A stretch of 43,529 nucleotides of DNA from Crossiella sp. SN42 (GTDB lineage: Bacteria > Actinomycetota > Actinomycetes > Mycobacteriales > Pseudonocardiaceae), in contig NZ_JAMHIV010000058.1 in NCBI RefSeq assembly GCF_023897065.1, positions 1 to 43,529 on the forward strand. The letters are read 5' to 3'. The position numbers and the translations under genes are program-made. Positions 23,606 through 31,043 of this stretch are shown in pieces (position 1 is the first letter of the stretch; every line of letters starts with the position of its first letter). The notes under the pieces are model-generated. The model searched no databases. It saw nothing but the letters and a program-made list of their open reading frames with translations, and had not been told where the DNA came from.

Positions 23606-23611
23606 GATCTT

Positions 23612-23665
23612 GTGGGGGCCGAGCCCCCACGCCCCAGCCGGGGGGCTCTGCCCCCGGACCCCCGC
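23612..23665. repeat. GC-rich REP-like hairpins
   Basis: GTGGGGGC-CGA-GCCCCCAC (23612-23630) is followed by GGGGGC-TCT-GCCCCC and CCGGACCCCC. The motif GGGGGCCGAGCCCCC plus CCGGACCCCC recurs at 43394-43420. Probably a dispersed intergenic element or terminator. Confidence 0.6.
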
Positions 23666-23682
23666 GCGCTGTCTTTGCTCTC

Positions 23683-24126
23683 TCAGGTCGTGATGCTGGG
23701 GTCTGTCAGCACTGCGGAGCAGCGGGCCAGCAGGGCTCGTAGGGTGTCTCGTTCTTTTGCGGTGAACTCCTCGGACAGGCGGCGTTCCACCGCGCTGGCG
23801 CGTTTGTCCGCCTGCTCGAAGGTGTCCCGACCCGCCTCGGTCAGCCGGGTCTCCAGGACGTTGCGGTGCAGCTCGTGGGGGGCGCGCTCGATCAGGCCCG
23901 CGGACTCCAGGTTGCGCAGGATGGTGGTCATCGTCTGCGGGGTGACCCGGCAGCGGCGGGCCAGTTCGGCGGCGGAGATGCCCGGCTGCTCGGCGAGCAC
24001 CAGCAGCGCCGCGTACTGCGCGACGGTCAGGCCGACCGGCCGCAGGACCGCCTGCTTGACGCCCATCAGCTCGTGCTCGACGCGCTTGACGTCTCCGCCG
24101 AGGCGCTCATCCAACGGCATGCCCAT
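23683..24126 (-). CDS. MarR-family transcriptional regulator
   Basis: A 147-residue MarR protein: LTVAQYAALLVLAEQPGISAAELARRCRVTPQTMTTILRNLESAGLIERAPHELHRNVLETRLTEAG shows the helix-turn-helix and wing. The divergent neighbour is a secreted beta-propeller gene, and an inverted repeat ATCAG-GGTA-CTGAT sits in the shared promoter. It likely represses that gene. The second in-frame ATG (MPLDERLGG) is a possible alternative start. Confidence 0.9.
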   Translation of the reverse strand: MGMPLDERLGGDVKRVEHELMGVKQAVLRPVGLTVAQYAALLVLAEQPGISAAELARRCRVTPQTMTTILRNLESAGLIERAPHELHRNVLETRLTEAGRDTFEQADKRASAVERRLSEEFTAKERDTLRALLARCSAVLTDPSITT

Positions 24127-24163
24127 GAGCTGATCGTACGAGCATCAGATACCTGTTCGTCTG

Positions 24164-24192
24164 TTGACGAGTATCAGGGTACTGATTACATT
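24164..24192 (+). promoter_or_regulatory. Sigma-70-type promoter with operator in the spacer
   Basis: TTGACG (24164-24169) and TACATT (24187-24192) are 17 bp apart. The spacer holds the perfect inverted repeat ATCAG-GGTA-CTGAT (24173-24186), placed to block polymerase, probably by the adjacent MarR protein. Confidence 0.7.
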
Positions 24193-24226
24193 CCGAACCC
24201 TGATGAACAACAGCGATCGGAGCAAC

Positions 24227-25213
24227 ATGAGCAAGCTGATTACTGGCCGGCGCGCGCTGCTCGCCTTGGCGATGGCCGCCGCGTCCGTCGTGGCCGTGAC
24301 ACCGGCGGCCGGAGCCGCGCCCGGCCGCTTACCCGAGGTGATCTCGGCCAGTGCCCCGCAGCTGCACCCCGAGGGCGTCGCCTGGGATCCGCTGCGCCGG
24401 TCCTTCCTGGTCAGCTCGATGCGCTACGGCACCGTGTCGGTGGTCCGCCCGGACGGCGCGGTCCGCACCCTGGCCGCCGACCCGCGGATGGTCTCCACCT
24501 TCGGCGTGCACACCGACCCCGCCCGCGGCCGGGTGCTGACCACCTACGGCGACTTCGGCGTTGGCGTGCGCTCCACACCGGAGACCGTCCGCAAGTCCTC
24601 CGGCCTCGGCATCTTCGACCTGCGCACCGGCCGCCTGCGGCACCTGGTCGACCTGGCCATCGGCGCGGGTGACCACGCCGCCAACGACCTGGCCATCGAC
24701 AGCGCGGGCAACGCCTACGTCACCGACCCGTTCAGCGACGCGATCTACCGGGTGGACGTGCACGGCCGCGCCTCGGTGCTGATCCGCGACCCGCGCCTGC
24801 TCAGCAACGGCATCGGCATGAACGGCATCGTCTGGCACCCCAGCGGCCACCTGCTCGCGGTCAACTACGCCACCGGCGCGCTGTGGCGGATCCCGGTGGC
24901 CCACCCGGAGCGCCTGGCCCAGGTCAGCCTGTCCGAGCCGCTGGTCGGCGGCGACGGCCTGGACCTGCGCCCGGACGGCTCGCTCACCGTGGTCACCAAC
25001 AAGCTCTCCGCCCCCGGCCGGGTCGCGGTCCGGGCGCTGCGCTCCGCCGACGGCTGGCACTCGGCCAGGGTCACCCACCGCGCCGAGCCCTGGGCCGACA
25101 CCGAGCCGACCACCGTGGCCCGCACCCCGCACGGCAGCTACGTGCTCGACGGCCGCCTCTCCGCCCTGCTCGCGGGCCGGCCGGTGCACACCTTCACCCT
25201 GCGTCGCGTCTAG
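24227..25213 (+). CDS. Secreted SMP-30/gluconolactonase-like beta-propeller protein
   Basis: ATG 24227 is chosen because GGAG lies five bases upstream and the signal peptide (MSKLITGRRALLALAMAAASVVAVTPAAGA) then has normal length; ATG 24203 is the alternative. The mature part has repeated blades (HPEGVAWDPLRRSFLVSSMRYGTVSVVRPDG; ANDLAIDSAGNAYVTDPFSDAIYRVD; GMNGIVWHPSGHLLAVNYATGALWRI), as in SMP-30/LRE-like lactonases. Whether the metal-site residues are complete cannot be judged by eye. Likely controlled by the divergent MarR regulator. Confidence 0.8.
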   Translation: MSKLITGRRALLALAMAAASVVAVTPAAGAAPGRLPEVISASAPQLHPEGVAWDPLRRSFLVSSMRYGTVSVVRPDGAVRTLAADPRMVSTFGVHTDPARGRVLTTYGDFGVGVRSTPETVRKSSGLGIFDLRTGRLRHLVDLAIGAGDHAANDLAIDSAGNAYVTDPFSDAIYRVDVHGRASVLIRDPRLLSNGIGMNGIVWHPSGHLLAVNYATGALWRIPVAHPERLAQVSLSEPLVGGDGLDLRPDGSLTVVTNKLSAPGRVAVRALRSADGWHSARVTHRAEPWADTEPTTVARTPHGSYVLDGRLSALLAGRPVHTFTLRRV

Positions 25214-25653
25214 AACCGCCTGCGTGAGCGGGCGATCGTCCTGGCCCGGCGGCAGAGGTCGTCCACGATCTCGGCCGCCGCGGTCGGGGTGGTCCCGGTG
25301 CCGGGGTCGCAGCAGCTCGGCTTGGTCCGCTTGGTGCTGTCCGAGGGACGCACACCGACCAGTCGGTACAGCAGCTCGTAGACGTCCAGGCCCGGATCGG
25401 CGTCGTGCGGCCCGACCAGCAGCACGTAGGCGGAGTCGGCCTGGTTGAAGGCGACCACCACCCGGTCCGCGCCGCGCAGGTGCCGCACGCACAGCCGGGG
25501 CAGCGGCTCCGGCCCGGTGACCCGGTAGGACAGCGCGGCACAGCCCCTGTGACTCAGCTCGTCCAGGAAGTGCTCGTAGGCCCGCCGCGACGGCCCGCGC
25601 AACGCGGCGACCTGGGCGATCGCGACCGGTGTCTCGACAACGGTGATGGGCAT
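25210..25653 (-). CDS. Putative RelE-fold toxin of a candidate toxin-antitoxin cassette
   Basis: A 147-residue protein with VAALRGPSRRAYEHFLDELSHRGCAALSYRVTG, then LCVRHLRGADRVVVAFNQADSAYVLLVGPHDADPGLDVYELLYRLVG. The order (helix pair, R-V-x-x-A-F strand, V-L-L-V-G-x-H-D strand, Y-x-L-L) is like RelE/HigB toxins. The C-terminal 45 residues are basic with a CC pair. It follows an HTH gene by 13 bp. The family assignment is inference from pattern; it could be another small alpha/beta protein. Confidence 0.55.
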   Translation of the reverse strand: MPITVVETPVAIAQVAALRGPSRRAYEHFLDELSHRGCAALSYRVTGPEPLPRLCVRHLRGADRVVVAFNQADSAYVLLVGPHDADPGLDVYELLYRLVGVRPSDSTKRTKPSCCDPGTGTTPTAAAEIVDDLCRRARTIARSRRRF

Positions 25654-25666
25654 GGACTGCGGCCAC

Positions 25667-26113
25667 TCACCCCCGCCGGACGACGCGTCCCTCGCCGCGG
25701 TTCATCTGCTCCAGGCTCTCCGCCAGGTCCAGCCGGTCCAGCAACGCCTGGTCCCGCAACCGCCGGTGCACCTCATCCAGCAGCCCCCTGCTCCGCCCGG
25801 CCTGTCGCAGGTCCTCCACCAGCACTCGCACCTGGTGCAACCGCCGCACGTCGATCCGCAACGTCGGATCCACCTGCGCGATGGTCAGCACGCCCTCACT
25901 GGCCCAGGCCCGCACGGTCTTCTCGGTCAGCTCCAGCAGCTCCCCGGCCACCGCGGGCCGCACCGGCAGCGCCCCCGCCAGCCGCTTCTCCGCAAGGCTC
26001 AACAACCGCTGCCGCCGATCGTCGTTGCGCGGCAACGTCTCCGCGACCTCGGAGATCACCTCGACCTCGGCGAAGAGATCCCGCAGCTGCTGGGTCTCGG
26101 TCACGATCGACAT
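25667..26113 (-). CDS. HTH protein, putative antitoxin/autoregulator
   Basis: A 148-residue protein. RPAVAGELLELTEKTVRAWASEGVLTIAQVDPTLRIDVRRLHQVRVLVEDLR looks like a MerR-type or excisionase-type helix-turn-helix, preceded and followed by long helices. It is the first gene of a two-gene leftward unit whose second gene is RelE-like. An inverted repeat CTACCG-N17-CGGTAG lies across its promoter, suggesting autoregulation as in antitoxins. Confidence 0.65.
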   Translation of the reverse strand: MSIVTETQQLRDLFAEVEVISEVAETLPRNDDRRQRLLSLAEKRLAGALPVRPAVAGELLELTEKTVRAWASEGVLTIAQVDPTLRIDVRRLHQVRVLVEDLRQAGRSRGLLDEVHRRLRDQALLDRLDLAESLEQMNRGEGRVVRRG

Positions 26114-26132
26114 GGCCAGCCCCTTCCCTCAG

Positions 26133-26168
26133 CTACCGATTATTCGCCTATTTTCCGGTAGTGGTCAA
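26133..26168 (-). promoter_or_regulatory. Autoregulated promoter of the HTH/RelE-like cassette
   Basis: On the minus strand TTGACC (26168-26163) and AATAAT (26144-26139) are 18 bp apart. CTACCG (26133-26138) and CGGTAG (26156-26161) form an inverted repeat on both sides of the -10. Confidence 0.6.
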
Positions 26169-26251
26169 TAGCCTGCTTGACCTTCACGTGACCACCGGAT
26201 GGCCGTTGCCCACTGGGAAGACACCGCGCAGTCGGGAAATGGTTGTCACCT

Positions 26252-26313
26252 GGTGAACACGCGGTCTCGCCGGAATTGCTCCGTATGGTTGGTCACGTTG
26301 ACTGGTGTTCACC
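26252..26313. repeat. 9-bp inverted repeat GGTGAACAC/GTGTTCACC upstream of the hydrolase-like gene
   Basis: Arms at 26252-26260 and 26305-26313 are perfect complements. The distal arm ends 21 bp before the start codon of the next gene. It may be an operator pair; no cognate regulator is evident. Confidence 0.5.
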
Positions 26314-26334
26314 CTCGCGTGGTTGGCTGAGCCC

Positions 26335-27042
26335 ATGACGCAGACCCGAACCGAGACGCTCCTGCTGACCGACGGCAGCGAACTGCGCTGCACCGTGGCC
26401 GCGCCGGACGGAGTGGTACGGGGCGGGCTGGTGCTGCTGCACGAGGCCCGCGGGGTCACCGACGCGGTACGCGGGCTGGCCACCAGTCTCGCCGAGGAGG
26501 GCTGGCTGACCGTCGCCCCACATCTCTACCACCGCGACGGCGACGACGAGCAGATCGACTCCGATGACGACCACCGGGTGGCGGACAAGGTGAGCCGCCT
26601 CTCCGGTGACTCGGTGCTGGCCGACACCGACGCCGCCTTCGCCTGGCTGGCCCAGCAGGGCGTGGCCGCGGACCGGATGGGCATCGTGGGCTTCGGCCTC
26701 GGCGGGTCGGTCGCCCTGGTGGTCGCGGCCAGCCGCACCCTGGGCGCGGCGGTCACCATCAGCGGCGGCGGCATCGTCGCGCCGCTGTCGGAGGGGCTGC
26801 CCTCGCTGGTCGAGGTGGCAGGCGAGCTGACCTGTCCGTGGCTGGGCATCTACAGCGACGCGGTCAAGGCCATCCCCGCCGAGGACGTGGCCAAACTGCG
26901 GGACGCGGCGGCCGGCGCGGGGGTGGCCACCGACGTGGTCCGCTACCCCGGACCGGTCGAGGGCGAGGGCGAGCAGGACCCGGCCGCGGTCTCCGACGCC
27001 TGGCAGCGCACCCTCAACTGGTTCGACGCGCACCTGCGCTGA
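26335..27042 (+). CDS. Dienelactone-hydrolase-family protein lacking the catalytic nucleophile
   Basis: A 235-residue alpha/beta-hydrolase of the DLH family: GGLVLLHEARGVTDAVRGLATSLAEEGWLTVAPHLYHR, MGIVGFGLGGSVALVVAAS, LTCPWLGIYSDAVKAIP, and an alpha-helical C-terminus. In active DLH the nucleophile elbow is G-x-C-x-G-G; here it is GFGLGG (residues 119-124), so the nucleophile is Gly121. The usual G-x-x-H-G-F with the catalytic His is replaced by GPVEGEGEQDP. The fold is clear but the canonical triad is not, suggesting a non-hydrolytic role. Confidence 0.8.
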   Translation: MTQTRTETLLLTDGSELRCTVAAPDGVVRGGLVLLHEARGVTDAVRGLATSLAEEGWLTVAPHLYHRDGDDEQIDSDDDHRVADKVSRLSGDSVLADTDAAFAWLAQQGVAADRMGIVGFGLGGSVALVVAASRTLGAAVTISGGGIVAPLSEGLPSLVEVAGELTCPWLGIYSDAVKAIPAEDVAKLRDAAAGAGVATDVVRYPGPVEGEGEQDPAAVSDAWQRTLNWFDAHLR

Positions 27043-27206
27043 CACCCGTTCCGCATGTCCTCACCCTGTGTGAACACTGGTTTTTCCGGGTGACGATTTT
27101 CCTGGGAACCGCACAGGCCCCCCGGTGCGTCTGACACCATGTCGGCGGGTTCCCACTCCGAGGGGCTCCCGAATACCACTGAACTGGTCGTAAGGGGAGA
27201 GCGCAC

Positions 27207-27512
27207 ATGAGTTACGGCGCTTCACTGGAGGAGATGCGGCGCGCCGCCCAGGACGTCCGCAAGGTCAACGGCGATGTCGACAACCAGCTGCGGCTGCTGC
27301 GTCAGCAGGTGCAGGACGTCAAGTCGTTCTGGCGCGGCGAGGCGGCCAAGGCGTTCGACACGCTCATGGAGCAGTGGGACCGGGACGCCCTGAAGCTGAA
27401 CCTCGCGCTGAGCGACATCGCAGGCAACCTGGACAACATGCACAAGGGCTACGCCCAGCAGGAAGAGCAGCACCAGCAGGGCATGAGCAAGATCCAGAAC
27501 GAGCTGGGCTGA
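27207..27512 (+). CDS. WXG100 protein, EsxB-like
   Basis: A 101-residue helical hairpin protein with the W-x-G turn (SFWRGEAAKAF) and the C-terminal secretion motif Y-x3-E (YAQQE). No signal peptide. AGGGGAG precedes the ATG. It is followed 26 bp later by a second WXG100 gene; such pairs are secreted as heterodimers by type VII (ESX) systems. The longer partner comes first, as in esxB-esxA. No ESX machinery gene is in this window. Confidence 0.92.
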   Translation: MSYGASLEEMRRAAQDVRKVNGDVDNQLRLLRQQVQDVKSFWRGEAAKAFDTLMEQWDRDALKLNLALSDIAGNLDNMHKGYAQQEEQHQQGMSKIQNELG

Positions 27513-27538
27513 GCGCGGGACAACGGGGAGCGAAGACG

Positions 27539-27829
27539 ATGAGCGGCGAAATCGAAGTCAGTTTCGAGCAGCTGGGCAACACCGCGGAGAAGGTCCGCAG
27601 CACCTCCGGTGAGCTGGAGCGGCTGCTCGGCGACCTGAAGGCCAACCTGGCCCCGACCGCGGCCACCTGGTCCGGCAAGGCGGCCGAGGCGTGGCAGGTG
27701 CACCAGCAGCGCTGGGACTCCTCCTACGAGGACCTCAAGAGCGTGCTGGCCCAGATCGGCCGGGCGCTGGAGAGCGCCAACCAGAACTACCAGGACGCGG
27801 AGTCCCGCAACGTCAAGCGCTGGGGCTGA
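27539..27829 (+). CDS. WXG100 protein, EsxA-like
   Basis: A 96-residue partner of the preceding protein: helix, TWSGKAAEAW turn, second helix and Y-x3-E near the end (YQDAE). GGGGAG lies ten bases upstream. Both partners carry a Y-x3-E signal, whereas in the mycobacterial EsxA-EsxB pair only EsxB has it. Probably secreted through an ESX machine encoded elsewhere. Confidence 0.92.
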   Translation: MSGEIEVSFEQLGNTAEKVRSTSGELERLLGDLKANLAPTAATWSGKAAEAWQVHQQRWDSSYEDLKSVLAQIGRALESANQNYQDAESRNVKRWG

Positions 27830-27845
27830 TCCCGCACGCTGCGGT

Positions 27846-28005
27846 GGGTGTGTCCGCCCGGTCGCGTCTGCGAGAGTCGTGATCGGTTCGGCCGCTGACG
27901 GCGCGGCCGGGACGCCCTCATACCGGGCGTATTCGGGTGTTCCGGCCGTGCCGTCAGCGGCCGAACCGGCGCGGCTATCGCAGATGCGACCGGGCGGACA
28001 CACCC
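27846..28005. repeat. 160-bp nested inverted repeat (MITE-like or giant hairpin)
   Basis: Arms 27846-27902 (57 bp) and 27950-28005 (56 bp) are near-perfect complements, with the outer 20 bases and the inner 17 bases identical and a short diverged middle. The loop itself folds: GCGGCCGG (27903-27910) with CCGGCCGT (27942-27949), and GACGCCC with GGGCGTA inside. It lies between the Esx pair and acetoacetyl-CoA synthetase and explains the 285-bp gap. Confidence 0.9.
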
Positions 28006-28114
28006 TCAGCCACGCGACCCCGGCCGGAGACCTCGGCGCGGGGTCGTTCGGCGTTCTGGGACGCTGCTCACCACACCTGGCCTGATCGGCGGCGATCGGC
28101 TAGGAACTCAAGAC

Positions 28115-30124
28115 ATGACCGACACCACGCCCGGCAATGGCGCCGGAGTGCCGGACCTGTTGTGGCAACCCGAACCCGGTCGGGTCGGAGCCAGCAGGCT
28201 GGCCGCCTTCCGCGGCTGGCTGCGCACCCAGCACGGACTGGACCTGGCCGACTACTCCGCGCTGTGGCAGTGGTCCACCACCGACCTGCCCGCGTTCTGG
28301 GGCGCGCTGGCCGACTTCCTGGACGTCAAGTTCCACCAGCGGCCCAGCGCGGTGCTCGGCTCGGCCGAGATGCCCGGCGCGGAGTGGTTCCCCGGCAGCA
28401 CGCTCAACTACGCCGAGCACGCGCTGCGGCCCGGTCCGGGCAAGGGTGAGGCCGACCCCGCGGTGGAGTTCGTCCGCGAGGACGGCCTGAGCGCCCGCCT
28501 GAGCTACGGCGAGCTGCGCGCCAGGGTTGCTGCCGCGCGGGCAGGTCTGCGCGAGCTGGGCGTGCGCCAGGGCGACCGGGTGGCCGCGCTGGTGCCGAAC
28601 TCGCCGGACACCCTGATCGCCTTCCTGGCCGCGGCCAGCCTCGGCGCGGTGTGGTCCTCCTGCTCGCCGGACTTCGGCGCGCGGGCCATCTCCGACCGGT
28701 TCACCCAGATCGAGCCGACCGTGCTCATCGCGGTCAACGGCTACGTCTACAACGGACGGTCCTTCGACACCAGGCCGACCGTGGAGCGGCTGCGCGAGGA
28801 GATCCCGGGGCTGCGCGCCACCGTCCTGGTGGACTACCTGGGCAACGGCGCCACCGTGCCGGAGACCCAGGACTGGGCCGAGTTGCTGGCGCGGCACCAG
28901 GGCGCGCCGCTGGAGTTCGACCCGGTGCCCTTCGACCATCCACTGTGGATCCTCTACTCCTCCGGCACCACCGGCCTGCCCAAGGGCATCGTGCACGGCC
29001 ACGGCGGCATCGTGCTGGAACACCTCAAAGCCCTTGCCCTGCACGGGGACCTGGGGCCGGGCGAGCGGTTCCTGTGGTTCACCACCACCGGCTGGATGAT
29101 GTGGAACTACCTCGTCTCCGGGTTGCTGGTGGGCTGCACCGTGGTGCTCTTCGACGGCAGCCCCGGCCACCCCGACCTCGGCGCGCTGTGGCGGATCGTG
29201 GAGCAGCTCAAGGTCACCTACTTCGGCACCTCCGCGCCGTACGTGCAGTCCTGCCTCAAGCAGGGCCTGCGCCCGGCCGAGCAGCACGACCTGTCCGCGC
29301 TGCGGGTGATCGGCTCCACCGGCGCCCCGCTGAGCCCCGAGGGCTTCGCCTGGCTGGCCGAGCACGTCGGTGAGCGGATCCAGATCGCCAGCGTCTCCGG
29401 CGGCACCGACCTGTGCACCGCCTTCGTCGGCGCGGCGCCGGACGTGCCGGTGTGGCTGGGCGAGATCTCCTGCCGGATGCTCGGCGCCGCGGTGGCCGCC
29501 TACGACGAGGCGGGCAACCCGGTGCTGGACGAGGTCGGCGAGCTGGTGATCACGCAGCCGATGCCGTCCATGCCGGTGTTCTTCTGGCGGGACGCCGACG
29601 GCAGCCGGCTGCGCGAGGCCTACTTCGAGACCTACCCGGGCATCTGGCGGCACGGCGACTGGATCAAGATCACACCCCGCGGGTCCTGCGTGATCTACGG
29701 CCGGAGTGACTCCACGCTCAACCGCGGCGGCGTGCGGATGGGCACCAGCGAGTTCTACCGGGTGGTCGAGGGCTTCGAGGAGGTGCTCGACTCGCTCGTC
29801 ATCGACACCTCCGGCGCTGGTCAGACCGATGGCGAGCTGCTGTGCTTCCTGGTGCTGGCGCCGGGGGCCGAGCTGGCCGAGGTGGAGCCGAGGCTGCGCG
29901 CGGAGCTGCGTGGCGCGCTCTCGCCCAGGCACGTGCCCAACCGGTTCCTGGCCATCACCGACGTGCCGCGCACGCTCAACGGCAAGAAGTGCGAGGTGCC
30001 GGTGAAGAAGATCCTGGCCGGCATGCCGCCGGAGCGTGCGGTCAGCCGGGACGCGCTGACCAACCCCGAGGCGCTGCGGCCGTTCGAGGAGCTGGCCGCC
30101 AGGGCCGCCGGAACCACCCCGTGA
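28115..30124 (+). CDS. Acetoacetyl-CoA synthetase
   Basis: A 669-residue AMP-forming acyl-CoA synthetase. The N-terminal WQPEPGRVGASRLAAFRGWL and FHQRPSAVLGSAEMPGAEWFPGSTLNYAEHAL match the acetoacetate-CoA ligase subfamily; ILYSSGTTGLPKGIVHGHGG is the ATP-phosphate loop, YGRSDSTLNRGGVRMG the adenylate motif and LNGKKCEVPVKKI the C-terminal catalytic Lys motif. It activates acetoacetate for ketone-body or PHB-derived carbon use. A thiolase at 34.9 kb could cleave the product. A strong hairpin follows the stop. Confidence 0.93.
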   Translation: MTDTTPGNGAGVPDLLWQPEPGRVGASRLAAFRGWLRTQHGLDLADYSALWQWSTTDLPAFWGALADFLDVKFHQRPSAVLGSAEMPGAEWFPGSTLNYAEHALRPGPGKGEADPAVEFVREDGLSARLSYGELRARVAAARAGLRELGVRQGDRVAALVPNSPDTLIAFLAAASLGAVWSSCSPDFGARAISDRFTQIEPTVLIAVNGYVYNGRSFDTRPTVERLREEIPGLRATVLVDYLGNGATVPETQDWAELLARHQGAPLEFDPVPFDHPLWILYSSGTTGLPKGIVHGHGGIVLEHLKALALHGDLGPGERFLWFTTTGWMMWNYLVSGLLVGCTVVLFDGSPGHPDLGALWRIVEQLKVTYFGTSAPYVQSCLKQGLRPAEQHDLSALRVIGSTGAPLSPEGFAWLAEHVGERIQIASVSGGTDLCTAFVGAAPDVPVWLGEISCRMLGAAVAAYDEAGNPVLDEVGELVITQPMPSMPVFFWRDADGSRLREAYFETYPGIWRHGDWIKITPRGSCVIYGRSDSTLNRGGVRMGTSEFYRVVEGFEEVLDSLVIDTSGAGQTDGELLCFLVLAPGAELAEVEPRLRAELRGALSPRHVPNRFLAITDVPRTLNGKKCEVPVKKILAGMPPERAVSRDALTNPEALRPFEELAARAAGTTP

Positions 30125-30137
30125 CGTGGGCTGACGG

Positions 30138-30160
30138 CTTCGGTAAGGGAATTACCGAAG
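30138..30160 (+). terminator. Terminator after acetoacetyl-CoA synthetase
   Basis: CTTCGGTAA (30138-30146), loop GGGAA, TTACCGAAG (30152-30160): perfect 9-bp stem 14 bp after the stop. The remaining stretch to 30407 shows no gene. Confidence 0.7.
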
Positions 30161-30407
30161 TGTCATCCGATCGAGTGTTGCCAAGCCTGCGCGGCGGGTG
30201 AAACCGTCTCGGCGTGTCCACCGGACGTGGGACCGGGTGGACGCAGGGGATGGTCCGGACGCACGGGTCGTCCGCGATCATGGGAATCCGCGATGGACAG
30301 CCGGGGCAGGGCGGTAAACGCCCTGCTCCGGCCCCTGATGACCCCCCGTTTTGGCGGATGGCTCGGGGGTGTGTAAAGTACTGATCCGGCGGCCCCACAA
30401 GGCCCCG

Positions 30408-30498
30408 GGAGGCTTCGCCTAGTCTGGTCTATGGCGCCGCACTGCTAATGCGGTTGGGGGCTTCAACCCCCTCCCGGGTTCAAATCCCGGAGCCTCCG
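30408..30498 (+). tRNA. tRNA-Ser(GCU)
   Basis: GGAGGCT (30408-30414) pairs with AGCCTCC (30491-30497), discriminator G. Anticodon loop CTGCTAA places GCT at 30444-30446. The long variable arm (TTGGGGGCTTCAACCCCC) is typical of tRNA-Ser; GGTTCAAATCC is the T-loop. Confidence 0.96.
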
Positions 30499-30537
30499 CA
30501 GTGCTTGGCTTCGGTCAGGCCACAACTGAAGAATGAT

Positions 30538-30613
30538 GCGCTCGTAGCTCAACGGATAGAGCACTTGACTACGGATCAAGAGGTTGCAGGTTCGAATCCT
30601 GCCGAGCGCGCCA
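30538..30613 (+). tRNA. tRNA-Arg(ACG)
   Basis: GCGCTCG (30538-30544) pairs with CGAGCGC (30603-30609), then G and an encoded CCA. Anticodon stem CTTGA/TCAAG with loop CTACGGA gives ACG (30571-30573), read as ICG after deamination; the TadA enzyme for this is encoded at 42.4 kb. Confidence 0.96.
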
Positions 30614-30619
30614 CGCTGA

Positions 30620-30650
30620 GAACTGCCGCCTGTCGGCAGTTCTTTGCTTT
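30620..30650 (+). terminator. Intrinsic terminator after tRNA-Arg
   Basis: GAACTGCCG (30620-30628), loop CCTGT, CGGCAGTTC (30634-30642) followed by TTTGCTTT, a rare T-rich tail in this GC-rich region. Confidence 0.85.
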
Positions 30651-30839
30651 CTGTGGTAGACTGGTCCCATCAGTTGGATGCAGTCATCTTTTCCTCGAAC
30701 GTTGTGAAGCGCCCGCAGGAATTTTGACCGGCGGGCTCGCGCGTTCGGGAGGCATCTCTCCCTTCATCGCACCGGCCTGCCTGCGGCAGCTGTTGGCCTG
30801 CGAGGTGTAGGTCGTGAAGAGTGCAATCAGGGAGAGCAG
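30651..30839 (+). promoter_or_regulatory. Promoter and long 5' leader of the cold-shock gene
   Basis: TGTGGTAGACT at 30652-30662 is a likely extended -10 (TAGACT), and no gene lies before the ATG at 30840, giving a leader of about 170 bases. Long leaders are usual in cspA-type genes, where RNA structure controls translation with temperature. Specific structures were not verified. Confidence 0.5.
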
Positions 30840-31043
30840 ATGGCTAAGGGCACTGTGAAGTGGTTCAACGGCGAGAAGGGCTTCGGCTTCATCGCGCAGG
30901 CTGATGGCGGTCCGGACGTCTTCGTCCACTTCAGTGCTATCCAGGGCAACGGTTACCGGACCCTGGAAGAGAACCAGCCGGTAGAGTTCGAGATCACCCA
31001 GGGCCCCAAGGGCCCGCAGGCGGAGCAGGTTCGCGCCCTCTGA
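30840..31043 (+). CDS. Cold-shock protein, CspA family
   Basis: A 67-residue single OB-fold protein with both RNA-binding motifs: KGFGFI (RNP1) and VFVHF (RNP2). It begins [14 protein letters not shown] and ends PQAEQVRAL, standard for actinobacterial Csp proteins. It melts RNA secondary structure as an RNA chaperone. GGGAGAG precedes the ATG, and a 15-bp terminator hairpin follows. Confidence 0.97.
   Translation: MAKGTVKWFNGEKGFGFIAQADGGPDVFVHFSAIQGNGYRTLEENQPVEFEITQGPKGPQAEQVRAL

Noticed and set aside
27879-28085. Short open frames on both strands in the 160-bp inverted repeat
   Set aside because: The two frames mirror each other because of the inverted repeat and have no ribosome sites.
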